A stretch of DNA of 64,000 bases from Streptomyces fulvoviolaceus (lineage in GTDB: Bacteria; Actinomycetota; Actinomycetes; Streptomycetales; Streptomycetaceae), in the NCBI RefSeq assembly GCF_000718165.1, contig NZ_JOEY01000018.1, positions 109,349 to 173,348 of the forward strand. Direction: 5' to 3'. The position numbers and the translations under genes were made by a program. The stretch's first letter is position 1, and each line of letters begins with the position of its first letter. Shown here in pieces: positions 15,760 through 23,933 of the stretch. A model generated the notes under the pieces. The model saw nothing but the letters and a program-made list of their open reading frames with translations. It was not told where the DNA came from and did not search any database.

Positions 15760-15943
15760 GGGGCGTCTCCCTACGTCTGAGCTGGCCAATTGTTAAGGGC
15801 ACATCAGCCACAGAACATGAAGATTCCGGGCACCCCTGGCCTGATTTCGTACGAACGTAACGTGCCGTTTACAGCTGGCCATTGACTGCCATTCAGTCAC
15901 CGACAACTCTGCATGACCATATGCAGTCGGGTAAGGGGCAGCC
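15760..15943. promoter_or_regulatory. Divergent control region with repeated motifs and inverted repeats
   Basis: This 184-bp gap separates the cyclodeaminase-like operon from the betaine transporter operon. The motif AGCTGGCCA(A)TTG occurs twice in the same orientation, near 15780 and 15873, one near each gene start. Two inverted repeats lie next to the transporter: TGACTG-5-CAGTCA (15883-15899) and CTGCAT-6-ATGCAG (15909-15926). They are good candidates for operators of the RpiR or GntR regulators of the island. Confidence 0.6.
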
Positions 15944-17056
15944 TTGATCAGATTCGACGCGGTGAGCAAAAACTATCCAAACGGGACCACAGCCGTGGAC
16001 GACCTGTCCCTGGAGCTGGCCGAGGGCGGCATCACGGTCCTGGTCGGCCCCTCCGGCTGCGGCAAGACCACGACCCTGCGCATGATCAACCGCATGGTGG
16101 AGCCGACGGCCGGCACGGTGAGCCTGCGCGGGCAGGACATCCGGGAGGTCCACGCCCCCGAGCTGCGCCGCGGCATCGGGTACGTGATCCAGCACGCGGG
16201 ACTGTTCCCGCACCGGACCATCCTCGACAACATCGCGACCGTTCCGCTGCTCCTCGGCTGGAGCAAGAAGAAGGCGCGGGCGCGGGCGGCCGAGCTGCTG
16301 GAACTGGTGGGGCTGCCGGCCGAGATGGCCAAGCGCTACCCGAACCAGCTCTCCGGCGGGCAGCAGCAACGCGTCGGTGTGGCAAGGGCGTTGGGCGCCG
16401 ACCCGCCGGTACTGCTGATGGACGAGCCGTTCAGCGCGGTCGACCCGATCGTCCGGGCCGAGCTGCAGGCGGAGTTCATACGGCTGCAGAAGGAGCTCCA
16501 CAAGACGATCGTGTTCGTCACCCACGACATCGACGAGGCGATCAAACTCGGCGACAACATCGCGGTGTTCCGGACCGGCGGCAGGCTCGCCCAGTTCGAC
16601 ACCCCCGAGCGCCTGCTCGCCCATCCCGCCGACGACTTCGTGGCCGGCTTCGTCGGACAGGACCGGGGCATCCGCCGGCTGTCCTTCGTCAAGGCGGCCG
16701 AGGTGCCGCTGCGCGACGGACCGGTGCTGCCGGCGACCACTTCCGTGGCGCGGGCCCGCGCGGCGGACGAGCCCTGGGTGCTCGTCGTCGACGACGGCCG
16801 GCGGCCGCTCGGCTGGGCCGCGGCCGCCGATCTGCCGCAGAGCGGCACGCTCGCGGACGCGTCTCTGGTGCCGCTCGGCCACACGTTCAGCCTCGTCGGC
16901 GACTCGGCGCGCGCCGCCCTCGACTCGGCACTCCTGTCGCCCTCCCGGCTCGCGGTGGGCGTGGACGCGGACGGCGCGGTCATCGGCGTCGCGGACGCCT
17001 ACGAACTGTCGGCCGTGATCGCCGCGGCCGAGAACGCGGGCGGTGGTGGGCAATGA
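15944..17056 (+). CDS. Betaine/choline-type ABC transporter, ATP-binding protein
   Basis: A 370-residue OpuCA/ProV-type ATPase. It shows Walker A GPSGCGKTTT (residues 35-44), the Q-loop, signature LSGGQQQRVGVARAL, Walker B VLLMDEP and the switch VTHDIDEAI. After the ATPase domain (about 1-240) there is a C-terminal extension with remnants of CBS modules (HTFSLVGDSARAALDSALL and GVIGVADAYEL), as in osmoprotectant importers. The start is TTG, with AAGGGG five bases upstream. It begins a coupled operon of ATPase, two permeases and a lipoprotein. OpuC-type systems bind quaternary amines; some homologues import ergothioneine. Next to MIO-less lyases and a urocanase homologue, a histidine betaine is a plausible cargo. 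Confidence 0.92.
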   Translation: MIRFDAVSKNYPNGTTAVDDLSLELAEGGITVLVGPSGCGKTTTLRMINRMVEPTAGTVSLRGQDIREVHAPELRRGIGYVIQHAGLFPHRTILDNIATVPLLLGWSKKKARARAAELLELVGLPAEMAKRYPNQLSGGQQQRVGVARALGADPPVLLMDEPFSAVDPIVRAELQAEFIRLQKELHKTIVFVTHDIDEAIKLGDNIAVFRTGGRLAQFDTPERLLAHPADDFVAGFVGQDRGIRRLSFVKAAEVPLRDGPVLPATTSVARARAADEPWVLVVDDGRRPLGWAAAADLPQSGTLADASLVPLGHTFSLVGDSARAALDSALLSPSRLAVGVDADGAVIGVADAYELSAVIAAAENAGGGGQ

Positions 17057-17718
17057 GCGACGGAGAGCCGCTCGTCCGCTGGGACTGGATAGGCGATCAC
17101 GCCGGTGAGCTGGCCGACTACACCGGTGTCCACCTGAGACTCGGCCTGCTCCCGGTGCTGTTCGGGCTGATCGTCTCGGTGCCGCTCGGGATCCTGTGCC
17201 ACCGCTGGCGCTGGGTGTACCCACCGGTGCTGACCGTGGCCAACATCCTGTACTCGATCCCGTCGCTGGCCCTGTTCATGATCTTCGTGCGGTACACGGG
17301 GCTGACCGAACAGACGGTGATGATCCCGCTGACGCTCTACACGCTGTCGGTGCTGGTACCCAACGTCGTGGACGGCCTCGCCTCGGTCCCCGAACCGGTC
17401 CGACAGGCGGCCACCGCGATGGGCTTCGGCACGGTACGCCGGGTCGTCCAGGTCGAACTGCCCATCGCCGTACCCGTCGTCATCGCCGGTGTACGCGTCG
17501 CCGCCGTCTCCTCCATCAGCCTCGTCGCCGTGGGGCAGCTGATCGGACAGGGCGGTCTCGGCTACTACATCACCCGCGGCCTGCAGCTCGACTTCCCGAC
17601 CCCGATCGTCACCGCGATCGTGCTGATCATGCTGCTGGCGCTCGCCACCGACGCGCTGCTGGTGCTGGCGCAGCGGCTGCTCACCCCCTGGTCCCGGAGC
17701 AAGGTGACGTCGTCATGA
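17053..17718 (+). CDS. Betaine-type ABC transporter permease 1
   Basis: A 221-residue inner-membrane permease of the OpuCB/ProW type with about five or six hydrophobic segments, for example LLPVLFGLIVSVPLGI and IVTAIVLIMLLALATDALLV. The cytoplasmic coupling loop for the ATPase is visible as VPEPVRQAATAMGFGTVRRVVQVELP, which follows the EAA-G pattern. The N-terminus is soluble for about 30 residues. Its ATG overlaps the ATPase stop (ATGA), and its TGA overlaps the start of the second permease, so the three are coupled. Confidence 0.92.
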   Translation: MSDGEPLVRWDWIGDHAGELADYTGVHLRLGLLPVLFGLIVSVPLGILCHRWRWVYPPVLTVANILYSIPSLALFMIFVRYTGLTEQTVMIPLTLYTLSVLVPNVVDGLASVPEPVRQAATAMGFGTVRRVVQVELPIAVPVVIAGVRVAAVSSISLVAVGQLIGQGGLGYYITRGLQLDFPTPIVTAIVLIMLLALATDALLVLAQRLLTPWSRSKVTSS

Positions 17719-18389
17719 ACGATCTCCTGAACCAACTCCGGCTCATCGGGGACTGGTTGACGTCCTCGCAGCAGTGGCACGGCGACGAGGGAATCCCCCA
17801 GCGGCTCCTGGAACACCTCACCTACAGCGGCCTGTCCCTGCTGTTCGCCGCCCTGATCGGGCTGGCGCTGGGACTGCTCGTCGGGCACACCGGCCGTGGC
17901 GCGTTCGCCGTGGCCAGCGTGGTCAACCTCGCCCGGGCGATCCCCACCTTCGGCCTGGTGGTCCTCGTCGTCACGCTCGCCGGCCTCAGCACCACGCCCG
18001 TGCTGGTCGCCCTGGTCGCGCTCGCGATCCCGCCGATCCTCATCAACACCTTCGAGGGGGTCCGGGGCGTGGACCCCGCCGCCAGGGACGCCGCGCGCGG
18101 CGTCGGCATGACCGAGTGGCAGGTCCTGCTGCGGGTGGAGGTGCCGATGGCGCTGCCGCTGATCCTCCTCGGGCTCAGGATCGCCGCGATCCAGGTCGTG
18201 GCCACCGCGACCGTCGCCGCCTACCCCGGTCTCGGGGGCCTCGGCCGCTTCATCGTCGACGGGCTCTCCCGCAACGACTACGAGCTGGTCATCGGCGGCT
18301 CCACGGTCGTGGTCGTCCTGGCGCTCGTCGTCCAGATCCTGTTCACCGCGCTGCGGCGCGTCGTCGTCTCGCCGGGCCTGAGGGTCTAG
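17715..18389 (+). CDS. Betaine-type ABC transporter permease 2
   Basis: A 224-residue paralogue of the preceding permease (OpuCD type), expected to form a heterodimeric channel with it. Hydrophobic segments include SLLFAALIGLALGLLVG and VVVVLALVVQILF. The EAA loop reads VDPAARDAARGVGMTEWQVLLRVEVPMALP. It ends 58 bp before the lipoprotein start. Confidence 0.92.
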   Translation: MNDLLNQLRLIGDWLTSSQQWHGDEGIPQRLLEHLTYSGLSLLFAALIGLALGLLVGHTGRGAFAVASVVNLARAIPTFGLVVLVVTLAGLSTTPVLVALVALAIPPILINTFEGVRGVDPAARDAARGVGMTEWQVLLRVEVPMALPLILLGLRIAAIQVVATATVAAYPGLGGLGRFIVDGLSRNDYELVIGGSTVVVVLALVVQILFTALRRVVVSPGLRV

Positions 18390-18447
18390 GCAGCCAAGTC
18401 CTGAGTTCTTGACACCAGTTCTGAGTCTTTTGAGAAAGGAACCACCC

Positions 18448-19380
18448 ATGAGAGGCACCTACCGCGCCGCCGCCCTCGGACTGATCGCCGCGCTCTCGCT
18501 GACCGCCTGCGGCAGCGGCGACAGCGACGACAACCCGCTGACGGGCAGCAGCGGCGACAGCTCGGACGGCAAGTCCCTCGTCGTCGGCTCGGCGAACTTC
18601 CCCGAGAACCAGCTGCTCGCGGAGATCTACTCCCAGGCCCTGGAGGCCAAGGGCCTGAAGGTGACCCGCAAGTTCGACATCGGAGCCCGCGAGGTCTACT
18701 ACGACCAGGTGGTCAAGGGCGGCATAGACGTCTTCCCGGAGTACAACGGCGCCCTGCTGGCGACGGCGGTCGACAAGACCAGCACCGCGACCAGCACGGA
18801 CGACATCAACGCCGAGCTGAAGGAGAAGCTCCCGTCGGCGGTGGAGATCCTCGACTCCGCCGCGGCCGAGGACAAGGACTCGGTCACGGTCACCGCCGAG
18901 ACCGCCGAGAAGTACAACCTCAAGACCCTCGCCGACCTCAAGCCGGTCGCGGGGGACTGGACGATCGGTGCCGGCTCGGAGTTCAAGACCCGTACGCAGG
19001 GCTGGGTCGGTCTGAAGAAGGTCTACGGCGTCGAGTTCGGGAAGTTCCAGCCGCTCGACGCGGGCGCCCAGAGCACCCTGCTGAAGCTGCTGAACGACGA
19101 CAAGGTGCAGGCGGCCAACATCTACACGACCGACCCCGCCATCGTCGAGGACAAGCTGGTGGTCCTTGAGGACCCGAAGAACCTCTTCTCCTCGCAGAAC
19201 GTCACGCCGCTCGTCTACAAGTCCGCGGTCAACGACACGGCCAAGGCGGCGCTCAACGGCATCTCGGCCAAGCTCACCACCGAGGACCTGGTGGAGATGA
19301 TGAAGAAGCTCGTCACCGACAAGGAGGACGCCTCCGCAGTCGCGAAGGAGTGGCTGACGTCGGCCGGCCTGGTGAGCTGA
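18448..19380 (+). CDS. Substrate-binding lipoprotein of the betaine-type ABC transporter
   Basis: A 310-residue OpuAC/OpuCC-type binding protein. The N-terminus is a lipoprotein signal: a short basic start, a hydrophobic stretch and the lipobox LTAC with Cys21 as the lipidated residue, followed by a Gly/Ser/Asp-rich linker to about residue 40. The mature domain starts LVVGSANFPENQLLAEIY, characteristic of the choline/betaine group, and continues with QVVKGGIDVFPEYNG. The ATG at 18448 has a GAAAGGA ribosome binding site. The ligand cannot be read directly; the family uses an aromatic cage for trimethylammonium groups. The RpiR gene starts five bases after its stop. Confidence 0.92.
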   Translation: MRGTYRAAALGLIAALSLTACGSGDSDDNPLTGSSGDSSDGKSLVVGSANFPENQLLAEIYSQALEAKGLKVTRKFDIGAREVYYDQVVKGGIDVFPEYNGALLATAVDKTSTATSTDDINAELKEKLPSAVEILDSAAAEDKDSVTVTAETAEKYNLKTLADLKPVAGDWTIGAGSEFKTRTQGWVGLKKVYGVEFGKFQPLDAGAQSTLLKLLNDDKVQAANIYTTDPAIVEDKLVVLEDPKNLFSSQNVTPLVYKSAVNDTAKAALNGISAKLTTEDLVEMMKKLVTDKEDASAVAKEWLTSAGLVS

Positions 19381-19385
19381 CCGCG

Positions 19386-20252
19386 ATGAGTGACGGTGCC
19401 GGCACCGACCGGCCTGGTCGGGCCGGCGCCTCCGTACGACTGCATCAGCTCTTCGAGGGGCGGCGGCTCACCCCGACCCAGCGCAGGATCGCCCACTGTC
19501 TGGTCCGGCAGGCGGCCTCCGTGCCCTACCTGTCGAGTGTCGAGCTGGCCGAACTGGCCGGTGTGAGCCAGCCGTCGGTGACCCGTTTCGCGGTCGCCCT
19601 CGGCTTCGACGGATATCCGGCGCTCCGCAGACACGTGCGGGAACTCGCACCCGTCGGCCCAGAGGAGGAGGCGCACCCGAACAACCCGTACCAGCAAGCC
19701 GTACGGGCCGAGATCGACAACCTGCGGCACCTGGCGGACCTGCTCGCGGACCCCGGGCCCGTGGCACACGCGGGCCGGCTGCTCGCCGCCTCCCGGCCGC
19801 TGCCGGTGCTCGGGCTGCGCGCCTCCGCCGCCCCGGCGAGAGGCTTCGTCTACTTCACCGCGAAGGTGCATCCCGACGTACGCCTGCTCGACGAGGGCGG
19901 CTCGCTGCTCGCCGACCGCATCGACACGGCCCGGCAGGCCGGTGCGAGCGCGCTTCTGTGCTTCGCGCTGCCGCGCCACCCGCGCGAGGTCCTCGACGCG
20001 CTCGCCCACGCCCGCGCCACGGGGCTGACGGTGGTGACGATCGCCGACGGCACGTTCGCCCCGGTGGCCGCCCACAGCGACCTGCTTTTTCCGGCAGCCG
20101 TCGGCACCGGCCTCGTCTTCGACACGGTGAGCGCTCCGATGCTGCTGGGGCAGGTCCTCCTGGAGGCGATGTGCGATGCCCTCCCGGACGCGCAGGCCCA
20201 CCTGGAGGAGTTCGACGCGCGGGCGGCGGCGCGGGGGTTGTTCGTCGACTGA
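19386..20252 (+). CDS. MurR/RpiR-family transcriptional regulator
   Basis: A 288-residue regulator with an N-terminal RpiR helix-turn-helix (about 20-95: LTPTQRRIAHCLV, then SSVELAELAGVSQPSVTRFAVALGF) and a C-terminal SIS domain (about 130-265) of the kind that normally binds phosphosugars or related ligands. It is the fifth gene of the transporter operon, with its ATG five bases after the lipoprotein stop. It probably controls the transporter and perhaps the divergent lyase operon through the inverted repeats at 15883-15926. A SIS domain in an operon for a betaine would be unusual, so the inducer is an open question. Confidence 0.9.
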   Translation: MSDGAGTDRPGRAGASVRLHQLFEGRRLTPTQRRIAHCLVRQAASVPYLSSVELAELAGVSQPSVTRFAVALGFDGYPALRRHVRELAPVGPEEEAHPNNPYQQAVRAEIDNLRHLADLLADPGPVAHAGRLLAASRPLPVLGLRASAAPARGFVYFTAKVHPDVRLLDEGGSLLADRIDTARQAGASALLCFALPRHPREVLDALAHARATGLTVVTIADGTFAPVAAHSDLLFPAAVGTGLVFDTVSAPMLLGQVLLEAMCDALPDAQAHLEEFDARAAARGLFVD

Positions 20253-20321
20253 TCGCAGGGCGTCTCGTACATCTCCCGTCCCTTCACACTCACCCGTTCC
20301 CGTCTGGTCTAGGGTTGCCGG

Positions 20322-22166
20322 GTGGACGCGTTGACAACTGAAGATCCGCCCCGCATGGGCCCCTACCGCATGCTGGCCCGTCTCGGTGCGGGCGGCATGG
20401 GCCGCGTGTATCTCGCACGTTCCGAGGGCGGGCGTACGGTCGCTGTGAAGGTCGTTCAGGCCGAGTACGCCCAACAGCCGGAATTCAGACGGAGGTTCGC
20501 GCACGAGGTGGCCGCCGCCCGGCGCGTCGGCGGGAGTTGGACGGCGCCCGTCCTGGACGCCGACACCGACGCGGCCACCCCCTGGGTCGCCACCGGCTAT
20601 GTACCGGGTCCGGATCTGCACAGCGTGGTCGCCGACGAGTACGGCCCGCTGCCCGAGCACTCGGTGCGTGCCCTCGCGAACGGTCTGGCGCACGCCCTGC
20701 GGGCCATTCACGGTGCCGCGCTCGTCCACCGCGACCTGAAGCCGTCCAACGTCCTGCTCACCGTCGACGGGCCGCGCGTCATCGACTTCGGTATCGCCAG
20801 GGCCCTGGACGGCATGGCCGACGGGATCAAGACCCGCACCGGAGCGGTCATCGGCTCGCCGGGATTCATGTCGCCGGAGCAGGTGCGCGGGCAGCAACTC
20901 GCCCCGGCCTCCGACGTGTTCTGCCTCGGTTCCGTCCTCACGTTCGCCGCGACCGGACGGATGCCGTTCGGTACGGCGGACAGTGGCGTGCACGCCGTCA
21001 TGTTCCGGATCGCCGAGGAGGAACCGGACCTGGACGGCGTTCCGTACGGGATCCTCGACCTCGTGCGGGCCTGCCTGCAGAAGAAGCCGTCCGAACGGCC
21101 CGCGGTGGAACACCTGTTGGCGTGGACCGACGACGCGGACATCAGGAACGGCCACCCCTGGCTACCGGGCCCGCTCCTCGCCCGGCTCGGGCGGCACGCG
21201 GCCCAGCTCCTGGACGCGGACGCCCCGGCGCACCCGCCACACCCGCCGACCGTACGCATCGCGCCGCCGCGGCCGCCGAGCCCGACGGGGGGAGCGGTCG
21301 AGGGCCCGACGAAGCGACCCCGGCGCCGAACCCGTACCGGATGGATCGCGGCCGCGACCGCCGTCGCCGTCACGGCGGCCACCGCCGTCGTGGTCACTCA
21401 GCTGTCCGACCGGACGACGAACGACGACAAGGACGGCAGACAGGCGGCCGACGGCGGCTCGGCCACCGAAAGCGAGAGCAGCAGCGCAGCCGACACGTTC
21501 GGCGGGGCCTGGGCAGGGATCGTGCAGCGCACGGACAGTTCCGTCGCGGACGAGCACGAGTACCTGCGGATCGACGTCGACGGGGACGCCCGGCCCGGCG
21601 AGAAGGCGGCCGACTTCCTGTACCTCAGCAAGGACACCTACTGCAAGGTCGAGTCCACGCTCGGGTCGAGGAAGGGCGACACGATGACGCTCGCCTCCTT
21701 CGAGGTGGTCAAGGCCGTCCCGGCGACGGCCGCCGAGGGGACGTGCGACCTGAGCCGGTCGAACGGTCTCAAGTCCTCGGCGGGCAAGCTCACTTGGACG
21801 ATGGGGGACATGGAGGCCGATCTGAAGCCGGTGACGAAGACCGGCAGCCGGCCCGTCCCCGCGAAGTTCCTCGGTACCTGGCGGTCCGAGGTCCAGGGCA
21901 CCCTGACGATCAAGCAGGGCGCGGTGGGCACCAGGGCCGGCAAGTTCACCGGGTGGTCGATCGACTGGCGCTGCAACGGATCCGCGGAGCTGGTGTCGGC
22001 CTCCGAGAACAGTGTGTCGCTGAGCCCGACGGAACTCGACGCCTCGACACCGCGGAACATCAGTTGCCCGCATGGCGTGCCCACGACCGTCACCTGGAAG
22101 TCGGAGAACGAACTCGAGATGCGCTACCCGGAGAGCATCGCGATACGCCTCACTCGCGTGAAGTGA
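20322..22166 (+). CDS. Membrane-anchored Ser/Thr protein kinase with an extracytoplasmic domain
   Basis: A 614-residue Hanks-type kinase. The N-terminal kinase domain has the glycine loop LGAGGMGRVY (21-30), Lys43 in VAVKVV, the catalytic HRDLKPSN (136-143) and DFGIAR (155-160). A proline-rich linker leads to one transmembrane helix near residue 345 (WIAAATAVAVTAATAVVV). The remaining about 240 residues lie outside the membrane. That part has no PASTA repeats; it starts with a Ser/Glu-rich linker and contains two Cys-bearing beta-rich segments I do not recognise, each built around a TLTIK/MTLASF-like strand pattern. The start is GTG. It stands alone and is a likely envelope sensor. Confidence 0.9.
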   Translation: MDALTTEDPPRMGPYRMLARLGAGGMGRVYLARSEGGRTVAVKVVQAEYAQQPEFRRRFAHEVAAARRVGGSWTAPVLDADTDAATPWVATGYVPGPDLHSVVADEYGPLPEHSVRALANGLAHALRAIHGAALVHRDLKPSNVLLTVDGPRVIDFGIARALDGMADGIKTRTGAVIGSPGFMSPEQVRGQQLAPASDVFCLGSVLTFAATGRMPFGTADSGVHAVMFRIAEEEPDLDGVPYGILDLVRACLQKKPSERPAVEHLLAWTDDADIRNGHPWLPGPLLARLGRHAAQLLDADAPAHPPHPPTVRIAPPRPPSPTGGAVEGPTKRPRRRTRTGWIAAATAVAVTAATAVVVTQLSDRTTNDDKDGRQAADGGSATESESSSAADTFGGAWAGIVQRTDSSVADEHEYLRIDVDGDARPGEKAADFLYLSKDTYCKVESTLGSRKGDTMTLASFEVVKAVPATAAEGTCDLSRSNGLKSSAGKLTWTMGDMEADLKPVTKTGSRPVPAKFLGTWRSEVQGTLTIKQGAVGTRAGKFTGWSIDWRCNGSAELVSASENSVSLSPTELDASTPRNISCPHGVPTTVTWKSENELEMRYPESIAIRLTRVK

Positions 22167-22239
22167 GGCACCGCGCAAGGCGGCACCGGACTTCGAGGCA
22201 GACCCCGGGTACCTGGTGTCGAGGCGTGACCGACGAGCA

Positions 22240-22620
22240 TCAGAGTGGGTTGAGGCGGGCCTTGAGCAGGCAGAACTCATTGCCTTCGGGGTCGGTCAGG
22301 ACATGCCACGGCTCCTGCCCTGTCTGGCCGATGTCGGCCGGGCGCGCACCGAGCTTCAGAAGGCGTTCGAGCTCGGCGTCCTGATCGCGGTCGGTGGCGT
22401 TGACGTCGATGTGCAGCCGGGATTTCCCCTTCTCCGGCTCATCCCTGCGACTGAGGATGATCGTCGGCTGCGGACCGCCGAACCCTTCGCGCGGCCCGAT
22501 CTCCAACGTGCCGTCGTCCTCGCGATCGAGCACGACGAAGTCCAGGACCTCGCACCAGAACCGCGCCAGCACCTCAGGGTCGCGGCAACCGAGCACGAGT
22601 TCACTGATACGACATGCCAT
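22240..22620 (-). CDS. VOC-family (glyoxalase/bleomycin-resistance-like) protein
   Basis: A 126-residue vicinal-oxygen-chelate fold protein: ELVLGCRDPEVLARFWCEVLDF at the start, RLHIDVNATDRD in the middle and PWHVLTDPEGNEFCLL at the end. The two half-domains and the metal-ligand positions (His in LHIDV, Glu in GNEFCLL) are in the usual places. Such proteins include lyases, dioxygenases and drug-binding proteins, so no reaction can be named. The ATG at 22620 was chosen because MACRISELVLG matches the family N-terminus. It stands alone, convergent with the kinase gene. Confidence 0.85.
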   Translation of the reverse strand: MACRISELVLGCRDPEVLARFWCEVLDFVVLDREDDGTLEIGPREGFGGPQPTIILSRRDEPEKGKSRLHIDVNATDRDQDAELERLLKLGARPADIGQTGQEPWHVLTDPEGNEFCLLKARLNPL

Positions 22621-22697
22621 GACGAAACCTGCTCTCAGCAGTGAAAACAATCCCGCGACCGTACCGGACGAGGCGAGCACGGGCGAAACGATTTCAG

Positions 22698-23933
22698 CTA
22701 GCCGATGTCGACCACTCGTGCCCAGTCGGGCGGCGAGTCCGGCACGTAGTCGGGGTCGTTCTCGTTCCATGACCTCCGCTGTCGAGGAAACAGCCCCACC
22801 ACCGTCCGGCACGCGGGGCGCGTGGCCGGCCACCGTGTCTGCCCGTCGGTCAGGACCACGACGACGTCGGGCCGGGGCCGCGTACGCAGCGCCCTGGCGA
22901 AGCCGGTGCGCAGATCCGTGCCCCCACCGCCCAGCAGCGGAATGCCCTCGCCCCGGCAGAGCGGGTGCACGATCCGGGCCGCGGCGTCGCACGGCAGTAC
23001 GGTGACCAGGTCCCGACGGCCGCCCACGGCACGGGAGATGGCGGTGACCTCCAGGATCGCGCTGCCCAGTTCGGCGTCACTGACCGACCCGGACGTGTCG
23101 ACGACCACGGACACCTGGGGCGGCCTGCGCCGCAGGCTCGGCAGGACGACGCCGGGCATCCCGGCCGAGCGCCGCGCGGGACGGCCGTAGGAGTAGTCCT
23201 CGCCCGCGCCCGCTCCGGAGGTCGCCGAGCGGATCGCCGCTCCCAGCAACTCCCGCCACGGCTGCGGAGGATGGAACGCCTCCTCCGCCCACCGCCGCCA
23301 CTTCTTCGAGACGCTGCCGGGGCGCCCGGTGATGCCCTGTGCGACCCGGAACCGGACCGCGTCCCGCTCCTGCTCGCTCAGCCCGTGCGCGCCGTCCGGG
23401 CCCAGATCCCACTCCCGTTCCATCCCGTCGGCGCCGCTGCCGCAGTCCAGCCAGGACAGGTCCTGCGTGCGCGGCCCGAGCCGGAACTGGCGCAGGTAGT
23501 CCTCCATGAGCTGCCCCTCGGGCAGTTGCAGGGACCCCGGACGGACGGCACCTTCGGGCTCGGTCAACCCGTCGCCGAACACATCGTCGTTGATCTCGCA
23601 GTCCGCGGCGATGTTCATCCGCAGTCGTTCCCCCGGGCCGGTCAGCCCGCGCTCCCGCGCGACCCGGTCACCGCGCCCGTGATGATCGCGCAGCAGGTGC
23701 GACACCTCGTGCACCCACACCCCCGCCAGCTCCTCCACCGGCGTCCGGTCCACGAAAGCCGGCGAGACGTAGCACCGCCAGTGCCGGTCGACGGCCATGG
23801 TCGGCACCCGCCGCGACTCGACGGGGTGCAGGGCGAACAGCGCCGTGGCCAGGTAGGGCCGGACCCGGGCGGCGTGCAGTCGGGCGGCGAACAGCTTGTC
23901 GAGGTCCAGTGCCCCCGGTGCGCCCGCGCTCAT
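22698..23933 (-). CDS. Putative metallopeptidase with VWA-like domain (MoxR partner)
   Basis: A 411-residue two-domain protein. The N-terminal part resembles the DUF2201 metallopeptidase-like domain: WVHEVSHLLRDH gives an HExxH zinc motif (His75, Glu76, His79), followed by MNIAADCEIND. The C-terminal third is a von Willebrand A-like domain with the metal-site motif VVDTSGSVS and a late VVVLTDGQT. Its ATG overlaps the stop of the AAA ATPase gene. AAA ATPases of the MoxR type commonly work with VWA partners to insert metals or remodel complexes. The role here is unknown; a chaperone-like or stress-related function is the reasonable guess. Confidence 0.85.
   Translation of the reverse strand: MSAGAPGALDLDKLFAARLHAARVRPYLATALFALHPVESRRVPTMAVDRHWRCYVSPAFVDRTPVEELAGVWVHEVSHLLRDHHGRGDRVARERGLTGPGERLRMNIAADCEINDDVFGDGLTEPEGAVRPGSLQLPEGQLMEDYLRQFRLGPRTQDLSWLDCGSGADGMEREWDLGPDGAHGLSEQERDAVRFRVAQGITGRPGSVSKKWRRWAEEAFHPPQPWRELLGAAIRSATSGAGAGEDYSYGRPARRSAGMPGVVLPSLRRRPPQVSVVVDTSGSVSDAELGSAILEVTAISRAVGGRRDLVTVLPCDAAARIVHPLCRGEGIPLLGGGGTDLRTGFARALRTRPRPDVVVVLTDGQTRWPATRPACRTVVGLFPRQRRSWNENDPDYVPDSPPDWARVVDIG

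Noticed and set aside
6930..20252. A normal hut (histidine utilisation) operon
   Set aside because: There are no HutI or HutG/HutF homologues. Both HAL copies lack MIO, and the urocanase motifs are changed.
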